Assembly: GCA_023053575.1 (NCBI GenBank)
Contig: JAKZAP010000100.1
Coordinates: forward strand, 1-64,000
DNA length: 64,000 nucleotides
Direction: 5' to 3'
Source of the DNA: Branchinecta lynchi
Taxonomy: Eukaryota; Arthropoda; Branchiopoda; Anostraca; Branchinectidae
The position numbers and the translations under genes were made by a program. Position 1 is the first letter of the stretch; each line of letters begins with the position of its first letter. The notes under the pieces are model-generated. The model was not told the origin of the DNA. It searched no databases and saw only the letters and a list, made by a program, of their open reading frames with translations. Of this stretch, positions 20,787-29,074 are shown piece after piece.

Positions 20787-21509
20787 TTAAGCTTTTCTTA
20801 AATGCAGCACGTATCCAACGTTATCACCATTCAAATCGATAGGTCTTCCCAACTGATCAGTAATTGTCATTCTCAAGGAGTAAATAAAGTCTTTTGTGTT
20901 AATAGGAAGGTAGATTAATTGTCTAGGATTCTCAACAATTTGACAACCCGGTTCTGTATTAGGAACAAATGTCCAAATGACATCTGATTTACTTTTGTTT
21001 ACGATAGAACTGTTTACAAGAGAGCAGTGAATTTGTATTTTATCAACGCTTCTTGTTATATTCGGAAGCTTTGTACCTTCATTGATTTTCTTAGATATCT
21101 CACTATCCTTCTCAAATCCTAAAATCTGACACAAGTCACTATTAAATCTAAACACATATTTTTCTTGTAATAGTATGACAAATCTCATAGATGCTGGATT
21201 GGATGAAATTACAATAGGACATTTATCTTTTGGGGTATCAAAATACTGACACAAAAAATAATTCAAACAATCATCGTTATACATCCCATTAGGAATAGTA
21301 ACATTCATCCATTCTGTTGCATTATTATCTTCATCTTTCCTGTATTGAAATGTATTATTTCCAAATTTATCACTTATATTATGCCATGAATACCACAAAG
21401 TACACTGATTCAAACCTATTTCATAACCCCAATTACGATTCAATTCGATTGGTTGACTAAATGTTATATCAATGATACTTTCATTACCTTCAATGTTTAA
21501 CAACACCAT
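20787..21509 (-). CDS. Polinton penton-like minor capsid protein
   Basis: 240 aa. It begins MVLLNIEGNESIIDITFSQPIEL and contains the TIPNGMYNDDCLNYFL segment typical of single jelly-roll penton-type proteins of Polintons. It ends YVLHLRKA. It would fill the fivefold vertices of the capsid. The start is CTAATAAATGG; only 3 bases separate its start from the stop of the upstream 276-aa gene. Frame is intact. Confidence 0.7.
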   Translation of the reverse strand: MVLLNIEGNESIIDITFSQPIELNRNWGYEIGLNQCTLWYSWHNISDKFGNNTFQYRKDEDNNATEWMNVTIPNGMYNDDCLNYFLCQYFDTPKDKCPIVISSNPASMRFVILLQEKYVFRFNSDLCQILGFEKDSEISKKINEGTKLPNITRSVDKIQIHCSLVNSSIVNKSKSDVIWTFVPNTEPGCQIVENPRQLIYLPINTKDFIYSLRMTITDQLGRPIDLNGDNVGYVLHLRKA

Positions 21510-21512
21510 TTA

Positions 21513-22343
21513 TTAGAAATATTTTTTATATATTGAATTGTAATTTCTCTTCGTAAGAAATTTATTTCGCATTAACGAATCCAAAATATCGATAGCTTCA
21601 TTTCTCACCTCATCAGATGTATTTCCGTTTACTCTGCTACCTATCAAAGTGTATAATTTTGAAATCATTTCATCACAATTCATAAATACACCAGTTCCTT
21701 GTTGGTTGACTAATGGGAAATAGGTTTGAATGGTTTTTAACCTATTCTTATATTCTTTTATAAATTCAATGTGTTTATCATATTTACTAGAACTATAACT
21801 TTTACTTTTCATACCACCATAACTTTGACTTATAGATGTTAAATAATTCAGAGCCCCATCTATTTCGTTATGATGATTAAGGTAATAATGAGGCATTTTA
21901 AAATAATTATCGGTACCATTCCAGTCATCTTTATATTTTAAATTAATTTGATTTAATAATTCCACATCAATATTTAAGTTTAGATTTACGTCATATGGTT
22001 GTTCTAGATTGGGTTCTATCGCATGAGTGGGAGCTCGACTCGATTCCTCTGAAGTAGTGGTCTGTAAAGCTGTTTTAAATGTATCACCTAATCTGATAAA
22101 CCGTCTTCTTGAATTATTATCACCTTCAAGTAGTTTATTAATTATCGTTTCAGCGTTCTCTTGTAATTTTTTGATGGTGTCTTTAGTGTTTTCTTTTTGT
22201 GCTATAATAACTGGAGCGTTTAACTCTGAAGCATATTCCCGAAATCCTGCCTTCTCCATCTCATTTTGTTGAACCTTTCTTCTCTGAACTTCTCTGTTCT
22301 TCACTATATCCGATAACATATCACTCAAGCGTCTTGAATCCAT
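21513..22343 (-). CDS. Polinton protein of unknown function, 276 aa
   Basis: The N-terminal third is charged and probably coiled-coil (REVQRRKVQQNEMEKAGFREY, KLQENAETIINKLLEGD). The centre is Asn/Asp-rich, with KMPHYYLNHHNEIDGALNYL. The C-terminus ends in an aromatic-basic YNSIYKKYF. There is no catalytic motif and no membrane segment. It sits between integrase and penton-like genes and shares their TAAATG start (GTATATAAATGG). A structural or assembly role is likely, but I do not recognise the family. Confidence 0.55.
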   Translation of the reverse strand: MDSRRLSDMLSDIVKNREVQRRKVQQNEMEKAGFREYASELNAPVIIAQKENTKDTIKKLQENAETIINKLLEGDNNSRRRFIRLGDTFKTALQTTTSEESSRAPTHAIEPNLEQPYDVNLNLNIDVELLNQINLKYKDDWNGTDNYFKMPHYYLNHHNEIDGALNYLTSISQSYGGMKSKSYSSSKYDKHIEFIKEYKNRLKTIQTYFPLVNQQGTGVFMNCDEMISKLYTLIGSRVNGNTSDEVRNEAIDILDSLMRNKFLTKRNYNSIYKKYF

Positions 22344-22359
22344 TTATATACAAGTAATT

Positions 22360-23331
22360 TTATTTCATAATAAATTTTGAAAGTTCTTTTTCATAAAACC
22401 CTCCTTGAATTAATTCCCCACTTTTGTCAGATATTTCATAAGTAATGGGAATGGTAGGTCTGATGGTTGCTATCTGAAATACCTCATCCGTATAATTAGG
22501 TAAATATCCTTTATCGAAAATACTTTTTTCTTTTTTAATTCTAACTAAATCCCCTACTTTGACGTTTCCTGTGATTTTGTAGTCATCTACTGGAGGAAAC
22601 AGAGCACTAAAAACCTTTTTCTGATTTACCTTTTTACTAGCATCAACTGGTTTCATTTGTATTGAACGGTGGTACGAGTTATTATAATTACTCACAAATA
22701 AAGGTAAAATATCAATCCAATTAGTAGTGTTATTGTGAGTGAAATATTTCCATAACTTTTCTTTTAGCGTTCTGTTGAATCGTTCTACAATTTGCGCTTT
22801 CAATTCGCTTTCAGATGCAAACCAGTGTATGCCGTTATTTTTCAAAAAAGTTTGAACATTTCTCATCACAAATTCTTTACCTTTATCAGTTTGTAGTTTC
22901 TTAGGAATTCTTTCTTTAAATATAACACTGAATGCTTTTATTATTTCAGCACCCGTTTTGTCTTTCAGAGGGATACACCAAGCATATTTACTAAAGCAAT
23001 CAATAACAGTTAAAATGTAATTTGTTTTATTATTTTCTTTTTTATATTTCTGCATGTCAACTAAATCAGCTTGCCATTGCTCATCAACATAGTGAACATA
23101 CACTCGCCTCCTTTCAAAGTTATGATAGGAAGGTTTGTGTAACGTATACACATTCTCATTTTGCAACACATTTTTTATTTTATCCTTGGAAACCTTAACA
23201 CCATTTTCTTTTAACTTTCTGTGAATATCATCCACACCTGAATAATTAGAATAATACGTCTTTAAAATATCTGTTTCTGCGTTGAGGTTTTTTTTAAAAA
23301 GCGATTTTTCCTCGATCCGCAAATAACACAA
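22360..23331 (-). CDS. Polinton integrase (retroviral-type, DDE)
   Basis: The frame runs to codon 323. An N-terminal helical region (YYSNYSGVDDIHRKLKENG) precedes the core, which has D89 in QWQADLVDM, D149 in LQTDKGKEF and E183 in AQIVERFNRTLK. The C-terminal module has VGDLVRIKKEK, KGYLPNY and a final GGFYEKELSKF, as in Polinton integrases. It catalyses insertion with a 6-bp duplication. The frame has no ATG before the core; the only upstream TAAATG start (23429) opens the zinc-ribbon frame, which overlaps in another frame across an A8 run (minus sense, 23288-23295). Either translation starts at a non-ATG codon, or the integrase is reached by frameshift, or the run has an indel. Confidence 0.85.
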   Translation of the reverse strand: MCYLRIEEKSLFKKNLNAETDILKTYYSNYSGVDDIHRKLKENGVKVSKDKIKNVLQNENVYTLHKPSYHNFERRRVYVHYVDEQWQADLVDMQKYKKENNKTNYILTVIDCFSKYAWCIPLKDKTGAEIIKAFSVIFKERIPKKLQTDKGKEFVMRNVQTFLKNNGIHWFASESELKAQIVERFNRTLKEKLWKYFTHNNTTNWIDILPLFVSNYNNSYHRSIQMKPVDASKKVNQKKVFSALFPPVDDYKITGNVKVGDLVRIKKEKSIFDKGYLPNYTDEVFQIATIRPTIPITYEISDKSGELIQGGFYEKELSKFIMK

Positions 23332-23429
23332 TTCCCTTTCAGCATTGGAACATTATTTTTTTGTGACACTGCCTTAAACATTGATTCAGTGTCAGTGCTC
23401 TTTTTACATTTCATACAATAAATCTCCAT
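23262..23429 (-). CDS. Polinton zinc-ribbon protein, 55 aa
   Basis: Two cysteine pairs: YCMKCKK near the start and GNCVICGSRKN near residues 33-43. This is the pattern of a small zinc ribbon (DUF5679-like in spacing). The start is CTAATAAATGG, the same context as the neighbours. The frame runs over an A8 tract and ends inside the integrase frame. It could be a free 55-aa protein or the N-terminus of the integrase if the frame slips at the A-run. Confidence 0.6.
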   Translation of the reverse strand: MEIYCMKCKKSTDTESMFKAVSQKNNVPMLKGNCVICGSRKNRFLKKTSTQKQIF

Positions 23430-23446
23430 TTATTAGAAAACAATTT

Positions 23447-23791
23447 TTATAAACGAAAAGCTACCAACTTCATTTTGCGCTTAATGTAGGAAATACAGTG
23501 AAGTCCACAGTTTAATTCATCTATATTTTGAACAGCAAGATTTTCATAAGCTATTTTTTTCTTTGAAGTTTTTAGATATTTAACTATTTCTTTTCCTGGA
23601 GGAATACCGAAAGAATCGAAAAATTCGACATAGGGGGATTCAGGTAGATTACAATAGGCAACCCAATGTGTTCCAGGCATTCCACGTTTGTCATAGTTGA
23701 TTACACCACATTCCGAATCGTTTATATGTTTGGGTAGCGTATCTAAAGAGAACACACCTCTAAACTGTGGTATACTCCCTAATGCATCCAT
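23447..23791 (-). CDS. Polinton adenain-type cysteine protease
   Basis: 115 aa from the first methionine, but the frame is open about 24 codons further upstream with no ATG; that extension includes VGPLTNFDIM, a usual start region of this domain. The catalytic set is visible: H42 in GTHWVAY, D59 in FFDSFG, Q88 in AVQN and C95 in NCGLHC. The family matures virion proteins. It has no TAAATG start of its own and is in the same frame as the core-protein gene upstream, with only a stop at 23936-23938 between them. It may therefore be the second half of a fused core-protease gene. Confidence 0.8.
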   Translation of the reverse strand: MDALGSIPQFRGVFSLDTLPKHINDSECGVINYDKRGMPGTHWVAYCNLPESPYVEFFDSFGIPPGKEIVKYLKTSKKKIAYENLAVQNIDELNCGLHCISYIKRKMKLVAFRL

Positions 23792-23844
23792 AATATCAAA
23801 ATTGGTTAGAGGTCCTACTTTACTTTTGCTTCTTTTTTGATGTC

Positions 23845-24032
23845 CCCGTTTTTTGACTTCTTAGGTCTACCACGAACCCCATGACCGACAACTTTTTGCG
23901 TTCCAGGAAGTGTAAGCGCGCCACCTGTGTTGACATCAACGTTTTTTTTCCTTCCTAGGCCTTCCACGTACCCCATTACCGGTAACTTTTTGTGTTCCAG
24001 GAAGTTTTAGCGCACCACCTGTGTTGGTCATT
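23845..24032. repeat. imperfect 94-bp tandem duplication at the core-protease junction
   Basis: Two copies, spaced 94 bp, of a segment encoding (minus sense) TGGAL-LPGTQKV-G-GVRGRP. The upper copy is the C-terminus of the 149-aa core protein. The lower copy lies in the gap before the protease, in a shifted frame because 94 is not a multiple of three. Confidence 0.8.
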
Positions 24033-24385
24033 TTATCCACCAATTTCTTACCAGCGAATGTACCCAAAGCAGCAGCTCCGCTTGTTAAAGCTGCCTTACC
24101 AAGGGCTACAGCTAACGGTATTAAGAATGGAAGTAATCCACCTTTTTGAATCGCTTCTCTCATCTGCTTGTATGATACATCTATGTCACAACCCTTATTA
24201 TTCATTTTACATGTTTCAATTTTATCAATTTGTCGTTTACTTAAAAGTAACTTAACTGGTTCTCGTTCATTTTGTCTACTATGACTAACACGTATCTGAC
24301 ATTTTTGTTTAGCATCAAAGCATTTCTTCAGCTTTCCTTTCTGAAGCTTTGACAAATAAACTGTATACTCCATTGTTTCAACCAT
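23936..24385 (-). CDS. Polinton pVI/pX-like core protein, 149 aa
   Basis: The N-terminus has two LSK-type charged repeats (YLSKLQKGKLKKCF and LLSKRQIDKIE). Then comes a hydrophobic, Ala/Gly-rich segment starting GGLLPFLIPLAVALGKAAL near residues 85-120, and a basic tail GRPRKEKKR. The GGFLP-type hydrophobic helix after LSK repeats is characteristic of Polinton minor capsid/core proteins thought to help membrane passage or DNA condensation. The start is CTAATAAATGG. The C-terminus is involved in a 94-bp tandem duplication. Confidence 0.7.
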   Translation of the reverse strand: MVETMEYTVYLSKLQKGKLKKCFDAKQKCQIRVSHSRQNEREPVKLLLSKRQIDKIETCKMNNKGCDIDVSYKQMREAIQKGGLLPFLIPLAVALGKAALTSGAAALGTFAGKKLVDKMTNTGGALKLPGTQKVTGNGVRGRPRKEKKR

Positions 24386-24410
24386 TTATTAGGGAATAAA
24401 TTTATCTTAT
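24383..24410 (-). promoter_or_regulatory. TAAATG start-context motif, representative of eleven
   Basis: Minus sense here: an AT-rich AATTTATT block, then CCCTAATAAATGG, with the ATG as the start codon. The same TAAATG occurs at the starts of the genes at 18965, 20367, 20754, 21509, 22343, 23429, 24385, 25030, 25724, 31689 and 32598 (minus). The plus-strand polymerase gene at 33032 also has it (TATTAAATG). Most copies have an AAATTT/ATTTT element 10-20 bp upstream. The motif matches the poxvirus late-promoter core, so the genes probably share one transcription signal. Confidence 0.65.
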
Positions 24411-24415
24411 AAAAT

Positions 24416-25030
24416 TTATTTACCAGCCATCATTTTTTCTATTCTGGTAACGAATGGTTTGTCAACAGGTTTTAGCTCTAGGTCTAGAAGCCTTTTTAAA
24501 ATATTTACTACTGCTCTTTCAATATTATCGATACGAGTTTTTTGACCAGCAATCTTTCCTTCAATTATACCGTTATGGGTGTGTTGCCCAAGAAGCTTTT
24601 TGTCATAATCTAAAAGATTCATAGTTAACGTTGCTAAATTAACAGCATCATTTTTGTTTCTAGGGTTTTGAACATTTGTTATCAACTTGTTTTCAGCGTT
24701 AATCTCTTTATCATTAACTCGAACTAATTCTTTTACAAATAACCCTTTATCTTTAATCCTTACCAATAAATTATCAGGAGAATCATGTACCGCAGTTAAT
24801 CTGTTGATATCTTCGCTAAAGTATTGGTTGGCTTGCACTTGTCCTGCAGTCATTTGTTCTTTAAATTGATTCATAATCACAGTCATAGATCTTAAGCTAA
24901 TAGCATCCTTGTCTGCCTTGGCATCACCTAAATTTATAATTCGTCTATCATGTAGGTTAATGTTACCATTTTCGTCAGTAACTTTCGATTCGTTACTAAC
25001 CTTTTTTCCAACACTACCAAATTTATTCAT
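24416..25030 (-). CDS. Polinton fibre-like protein, 204 aa
   Basis: Two related motifs of the kind found in phage and viral fibres: RIINLGDAKADKDAISLRSM near residues 30-49 and LITNVQNPRNKNDAVNLATL near 111-130. Between and after them are long helical stretches; the end (IDNIERAVVNILKRLLDLEL) suggests a trimeric coiled coil. The motif layout fits a virion spike or fibre attached to the capsid. The start is CTATAATAAATGAA. The family is recognised only by motif. Confidence 0.6.
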   Translation of the reverse strand: MNKFGSVGKKVSNESKVTDENGNINLHDRRIINLGDAKADKDAISLRSMTVIMNQFKEQMTAGQVQANQYFSEDINRLTAVHDSPDNLLVRIKDKGLFVKELVRVNDKEINAENKLITNVQNPRNKNDAVNLATLTMNLLDYDKKLLGQHTHNGIIEGKIAGQKTRIDNIERAVVNILKRLLDLELKPVDKPFVTRIEKMMAGK

Positions 25031-25046
25031 TTATTATAGAAATAAA

Positions 25047-25724
25047 TTATCCGGTAAATTTTTCAAAGTTTTTCCTGTACTTAAGGGTTTTATCTTTTAT
25101 TTTTAAATCTATGAAGAAAAAACCGTAGCCCTTGGTTGCAGTCTCGAATTGTTTGAGAAATTTTTCATCGTCTATACTGGATACATGGCTTTGTCTTATT
25201 AATTTTACTTCTTTTGGATTAGAACACTGAAAGAATGCAAAATAATTGCACTGGAGCCTTACCACCTTTGGCGTTTTATGATAGCTTTGAGACAAGTAAA
25301 TAATTGAGGCATTTTTCTTTCTTCCTCTTATGAATAAATCTTCTATTTTCTTCTGGTCTTTTTCAGTGACAAAATCGTCAAAGATAATCAAGTTTTGGTA
25401 TTCAGGGTCTAAGTCGTCAACATCGACAATATCATCAAGATTGTTACTTACTGTTAAGACTTTCGATTTGCATTGTGACTCCAAAGTGGTTAAATTGGTT
25501 ATAAGGTCTTGATATTTATCTTCTTCAAGATCTTTAGCATACAAGTATATTCGGTTGAAACAAAGATATTCATAAATTAAATTCAAAAGAAGGTTTGTTT
25601 TCCCTGTTCCAGAACTACCACAAATTAAGAGTCTGAATGGCCACTGAGGTGCAAGGTCGTGCTTATTCTGATAAGTGTTCTTTTCACTAAAATCATAGAC
25701 TTTGATTGGAGCCTTTTCATTCAT
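25047..25724 (-). CDS. Polinton packaging ATPase (FtsK/HerA type)
   Basis: 225 aa. Walker A GSSGTGKT at residues 36-43 and Walker B LIIFDDF at 112-117, followed by a sensor-like IIYLSQSYHKTPKVVR. Length and motif order match the A32-like genome-packaging ATPases of Polintons and NCLDV. It would pump DNA into the capsid. The start is CCTAAATAAATGAA. It is the last gene on this half; upstream lies the rearrangement breakpoint. Confidence 0.88.
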   Translation of the reverse strand: MNEKAPIKVYDFSEKNTYQNKHDLAPQWPFRLLICGSSGTGKTNLLLNLIYEYLCFNRIYLYAKDLEEDKYQDLITNLTTLESQCKSKVLTVSNNLDDIVDVDDLDPEYQNLIIFDDFVTEKDQKKIEDLFIRGRKKNASIIYLSQSYHKTPKVVRLQCNYFAFFQCSNPKEVKLIRQSHVSSIDDEKFLKQFETATKGYGFFFIDLKIKDKTLKYRKNFEKFTG

Positions 25725-25769
25725 TTATTTAGGAAGAATTTTTCATTATAAGATTTACTTGAGTATTTT

Positions 25770-25915
25770 TAGTATATACTTGAAGTTTTGAAGTAGGTAC
25801 TTGATTTTTTTAAGTAGGTTCTTGAATTTTTGAAGTAGGTACTTGATTTTTTTTAAGTAGGTACTTGAATTTTTTAAGTAGGTACTTGAATTTTTTAAGT
25901 AGGTACTTAAACCTC
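25770..25915. repeat. minisatellite, about 23-bp unit, six copies
   Basis: Units of AAGTAGGTACTTGAATTTTTT with small variations. It lies exactly between the Polinton half and the truncated Gypsy-A LTR, that is at the inferred inversion breakpoint. Confidence 0.85.
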
Positions 25916-25922
25916 CAGGGTA

Positions 25923-26011
25923 CCTCGCCTCCACTCGTCCATCCTCTTAACAATGGTGTCTGAAGTGGGATTCGATCTCACATCCACTTAACAATGGTAT
26001 CAGAAGTGGGA
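25923..26011 (+). repeat. Gypsy-A 5' LTR end (71 bp) and primer binding site
   Basis: 25923-25993 matches the last 71 bp of the 3' LTR at 6933-7003 in opposite orientation; the rest of the LTR is missing. After one base, 25995-26011 reads TGGTATCAGAAGTGGGA, a classical tRNA primer binding site. About 41 bp upstream, inside the LTR, an older-looking TGGTGTCTGAAGTGGGA also follows a CTTAACA. Confidence 0.75.
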
Positions 26012-27606
26012 AGTTTATTTTTGTAAGCCCTTATTTTCTCATAATAAGGAGGACCCACGTCCAAATTTTTTGTTCGTAGTCACGACAATTAAATTTTTTT
26101 TTCCACCCACCCGCCCTACCCTTTAATTTAGCAAATAAAAATAACTCCCTTATTTATTTTATTTTATTTTTTTTTATGGTTCAGCTCGGTCAGTCCAGAA
26201 CAAAAATGTAGGTTTAGGTTTTTCCATTTTTGATCTTTGATATTTCCGTCGGCTTTCTTCACATATGAAAATTAATTTATGTCGGGTTTATCCTTTTGTT
26301 TTTGTTTTCCCTTGTATAGTTTTTTGGATTTTTCCGGTCGCCATGTGAGTGTGTGTCGCGCCACTGACTGTGGATTTTCCTTCCTTCTTTCCTCCCACTT
26401 TTTTTTTAAAGAATTTTCCGATCTACATGTGAGTGTGTCTCGCGCCACTGATTGAGAAATTTCTTGTCCCTCCCCCTTCCCTTTTAAGGATTTTTCCGGT
26501 CGCCATGTGAGTGTATTTCGCGCCACTGACCGCGAATTTTCTTTTCTCCTGCCCTCTTCGCCTTTTCAGGAATTTTGCAGTCTTCATGTGTGTGTGTGTC
26601 GCGCCACTGATTGCAGATTTTCTTTTCCTTGCCCCTTTGCCTTCCAGGATTTTTCCGGTCGTCGTTGTATGTGTATCGCCGCACTACAGATCGCGATTTG
26701 TCCATCCCTTCAGTATATGTTATTGTCTACTTGTCGTCAAGTGAGTGTTTTTCGCGCCACAGACTGCAAATCGTCATCGCATCGGCAAAATAATTTATTC
26801 ACCGGGGTACATCATTGCTTCATTTCGCCGTGTCTATTTTAGATCAGTGCTCTCAACACTGACAATGCGTGCTTGCGGTACCATTGATAAACCAGCACTT
26901 GCGTATGATTTCATTTTTCACATACCCGGAAACGTAGTTTTGCCTGCGATTATTCCCAATTCCATGAGGATTATTTTGTTTAGTTCCCCGACATAATATT
27001 TTTTTTTCATGAAAGCCATGGTTATTCGGAATAAAATCAACCTTTCTCGCCTTTCGTTTTTGACGTTGTCTATATGGCACTATTTTCAAGCCCTATGGAG
27101 TGATGCAGGGACGTCGTATTTCTATTTGTGGCATTTTTTCGGCTTATCCTTAATTTTTCATATTCCCCTATCGGCCAGTTTATTTTTTTGTTTGGTGGTG
27201 ATCTGTTTGTATATTTTTCTTGCGGAGATAGATACTCTCTCAAGAATGTACATCGCACTTCATTCGTGACATTTTCGTGGAATTTCGACTGGTTTCGGTC
27301 TAAATGTGTGTAGTAATATGCCACATAGACGTTGTGTGCGTTTCGCCAGTCGTTCCCTCTGTCATCCCTCCCCCACCACCACATTTTTTTGTCAGGTTTT
27401 CTTGCGTTTCGATCGCCATCTAGCGTATGTGTGTTTATTCGCCATCCGGATGCGGCGATTTCGCATGAAGCCTCTGGCCTATTTTCTTTTGATAATAAAT
27501 TTAAGGTTAATGCCATTAATTCATGCCACATATTTTTTTTCCCTCATGAAGTAAAAACATTGGTTAGATATCAAGTTGGTTCCGCGTCTTAGTTTAGTCT
27601 GAGTTT
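26012..27606 (+). other. Gypsy-A leader, LTR-proximal part, with 80-bp tandem repeats
   Basis: Noncoding leader with five to six diverged copies of an about 80-bp unit at 26325-26780, marked by TCGCGCCACTGA at 26358, 26441, 26519, 26600 and 26752. It ends at the 4-bp GTTT (27603-27606) where Gypsy-B inserted. It continues at 15393 downward on the other strand. Short frames here have no domain. Confidence 0.6.
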
Positions 27607-27970
27607 TATAACAAGTATCTGGGGAAAAGATGCAGGGTTGAAACAGACGGCTCTCACGCTGGACTCAAATTGCCCTGTCACATTAATCCGTCTCCAGCCC
27701 AGCAATTTATGTTTCCTCAGAGCCTTTACAGTTGGGGGTTACAGCTGGAAAATCAGGGTTTCCGGATGGGGGTCTTGGGCCATCGTTTTACATTTTGTAT
27801 TTAGTGTTACGTTGTACTTCTTGCAATAAAGAGCTGTGTCCCGCTATCTCTCTGGGAATAAAGAACAGTGTGTTCGATCATAAGCCTCAAGAACGCTACC
27901 TATTAGATCAAAGATAACGGCTTATAACATCAGAAGAAACCCCGTTATAAAGTGGTGAACAGCGGTGTGT
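27607..27970 (+). repeat. Gypsy-B 5' LTR and primer binding site
   Basis: The LTR is 27607-27949 (343 bp), TATAAC...GTTATA, and appears identical to the 3' LTR at 15398-15740. It contains AATAAA twice. The primer binding site starts at 27953 (TGGTGAACAGCGGTGTG), three bases after the LTR. The flank GTTT at 27603-27606 is the partner of 15394-15397. Confidence 0.85.
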
Positions 27971-28025
27971 GATACGGATCTGACAACTTTAGCCGTTTAA
28001 GTGACATTCTTATTGCTCAAAAACC

Positions 28026-28988
28026 ATGGCATTTTTGTGCAATCCACACACAGACATAGTGGAAATTTCAAAGATCGAAGAACTAAAGAAATGGCTGACG
28101 AATGTGGAAGTGACAATTGCTATGTGCAAACTTACTGACGAACAAGTAATGCCTTTGCTAAAAACTAAGCTAAGAGGTGCAGTGGCGGATGGTCTTAGAG
28201 ACATCGAAAGGACGCCGGAAGGAAGGGTTACAAGGTTTGTGGATTTGAAAAATAAACTTTTGGACTGTTTCAAAGACGAGCTGGAACATGACCGCAGCTA
28301 CGACTTCGGTCGGCTTTACACCATCAAGCTGATGCCAGGTCAAACCGTAGCGGATCTGAGTCACCATGTCCGTAGTGAGGTTGAAAAAATCTATGGCCCA
28401 TTAACATCAGACCCAGCTTCGGGTCCAGAAATTGCGGCGATTCAGACCTTTTGCAGTGCCGTAAGAGACAATAAGGATATGTACCATTCCATCCTTAAAG
28501 CAAAACCAAAGACATTTAAAGACTGCGTCAGAGAAGCAAAAGAAGCTGAACGATTTTTACGGGCAGCATCCAGTGGAAGCGTCTCTTACCCGACTGTCGA
28601 TGCCATAACAGACAGCATGAGACGAGTAACCTTTAAAGATAGGTCACACGGCGTAAGAAGAAGACACGACAGCGACAGCAGCTTTAGCGGGAGCAGAGAG
28701 AGAAGAACGTACACTCCGAGGCGTAGGGAGCCTCGTCATCAAAGCCCCATGTCTTCGTATTACGATGACGACCATAACGACCATTATAGTCCGTCCAAAG
28801 TCGAAAGGAGGCCGTCTGGCTCCGGACGTCATCGACAGGACCATGAGAGGTCGGATCGCAGAGGACTTCAATGCTACAGGTGCGGACACCTGTATCATAG
28901 AAAAGCGGAGTGCCGAGCGCCTGATAGCGTAGTTATGCGTTTCAAGCAGGAAACGAAACAGGAAAACTCCAACGGCAGACGAAAATAA
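28026..28988 (+). CDS. gag: Gypsy-B Gag
   Basis: 320 aa, starting MAFLCNPHTDIVEIS. The N-terminal two thirds are helical, in the retrotransposon capsid style (WLTNVEVTIAMCKLTDEQVMPLLKTKL; ADLSHHVRSEVEKIY). The C-terminal third is Arg/Ser-rich and ends with a CCHC knuckle, CYRCGHLYHRKAEC, at about 283-296. It assembles the virus-like particle and binds RNA. It is the first gene after the primer binding site. Intact. Pol follows in the -1 frame, so Gag-Pol probably needs a -1 frameshift near the gag stop. Confidence 0.88.
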   Translation: MAFLCNPHTDIVEISKIEELKKWLTNVEVTIAMCKLTDEQVMPLLKTKLRGAVADGLRDIERTPEGRVTRFVDLKNKLLDCFKDELEHDRSYDFGRLYTIKLMPGQTVADLSHHVRSEVEKIYGPLTSDPASGPEIAAIQTFCSAVRDNKDMYHSILKAKPKTFKDCVREAKEAERFLRAASSGSVSYPTVDAITDSMRRVTFKDRSHGVRRRHDSDSSFSGSRERRTYTPRRREPRHQSPMSSYYDDDHNDHYSPSKVERRPSGSGRHRQDHERSDRRGLQCYRCGHLYHRKAECRAPDSVVMRFKQETKQENSNGRRK

Positions 28989-29074
28989 GGGCCAAACCGT
29001 CTGCCGCCAAGAACACTGAATTTAAGGCCCCTAAGGACGCGTGTTTCGAACAAAGTGATAGTGTTAGTAGTGCA

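Larger units (their letters stand above)
18415..25740 (-). mobile_element. Polinton/Maverick, capsid-ATPase half
   Basis: Starts with the terminal repeat (AG...) and carries ten tightly packed genes, all reading toward this terminus. They are the morphogenesis block of a Polinton: ATPase, fibre-like protein, core protein, protease, zinc ribbon, integrase, unknown, penton-like, small basic protein and major capsid. Intergenic gaps are about 20-35 bp. The half ends just upstream of the ATPase gene, where a minisatellite and then the Gypsy-A LTR begin. The polymerase half is at 31139-34900. Confidence 0.9.

Noticed and set aside
27128..27592. Hydrophobic plus-strand frames of 61-86 aa in the Gypsy-A leader
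   Set aside because: T-rich leader sequence; overlapping frames on both strands, no domain, no conserved start.
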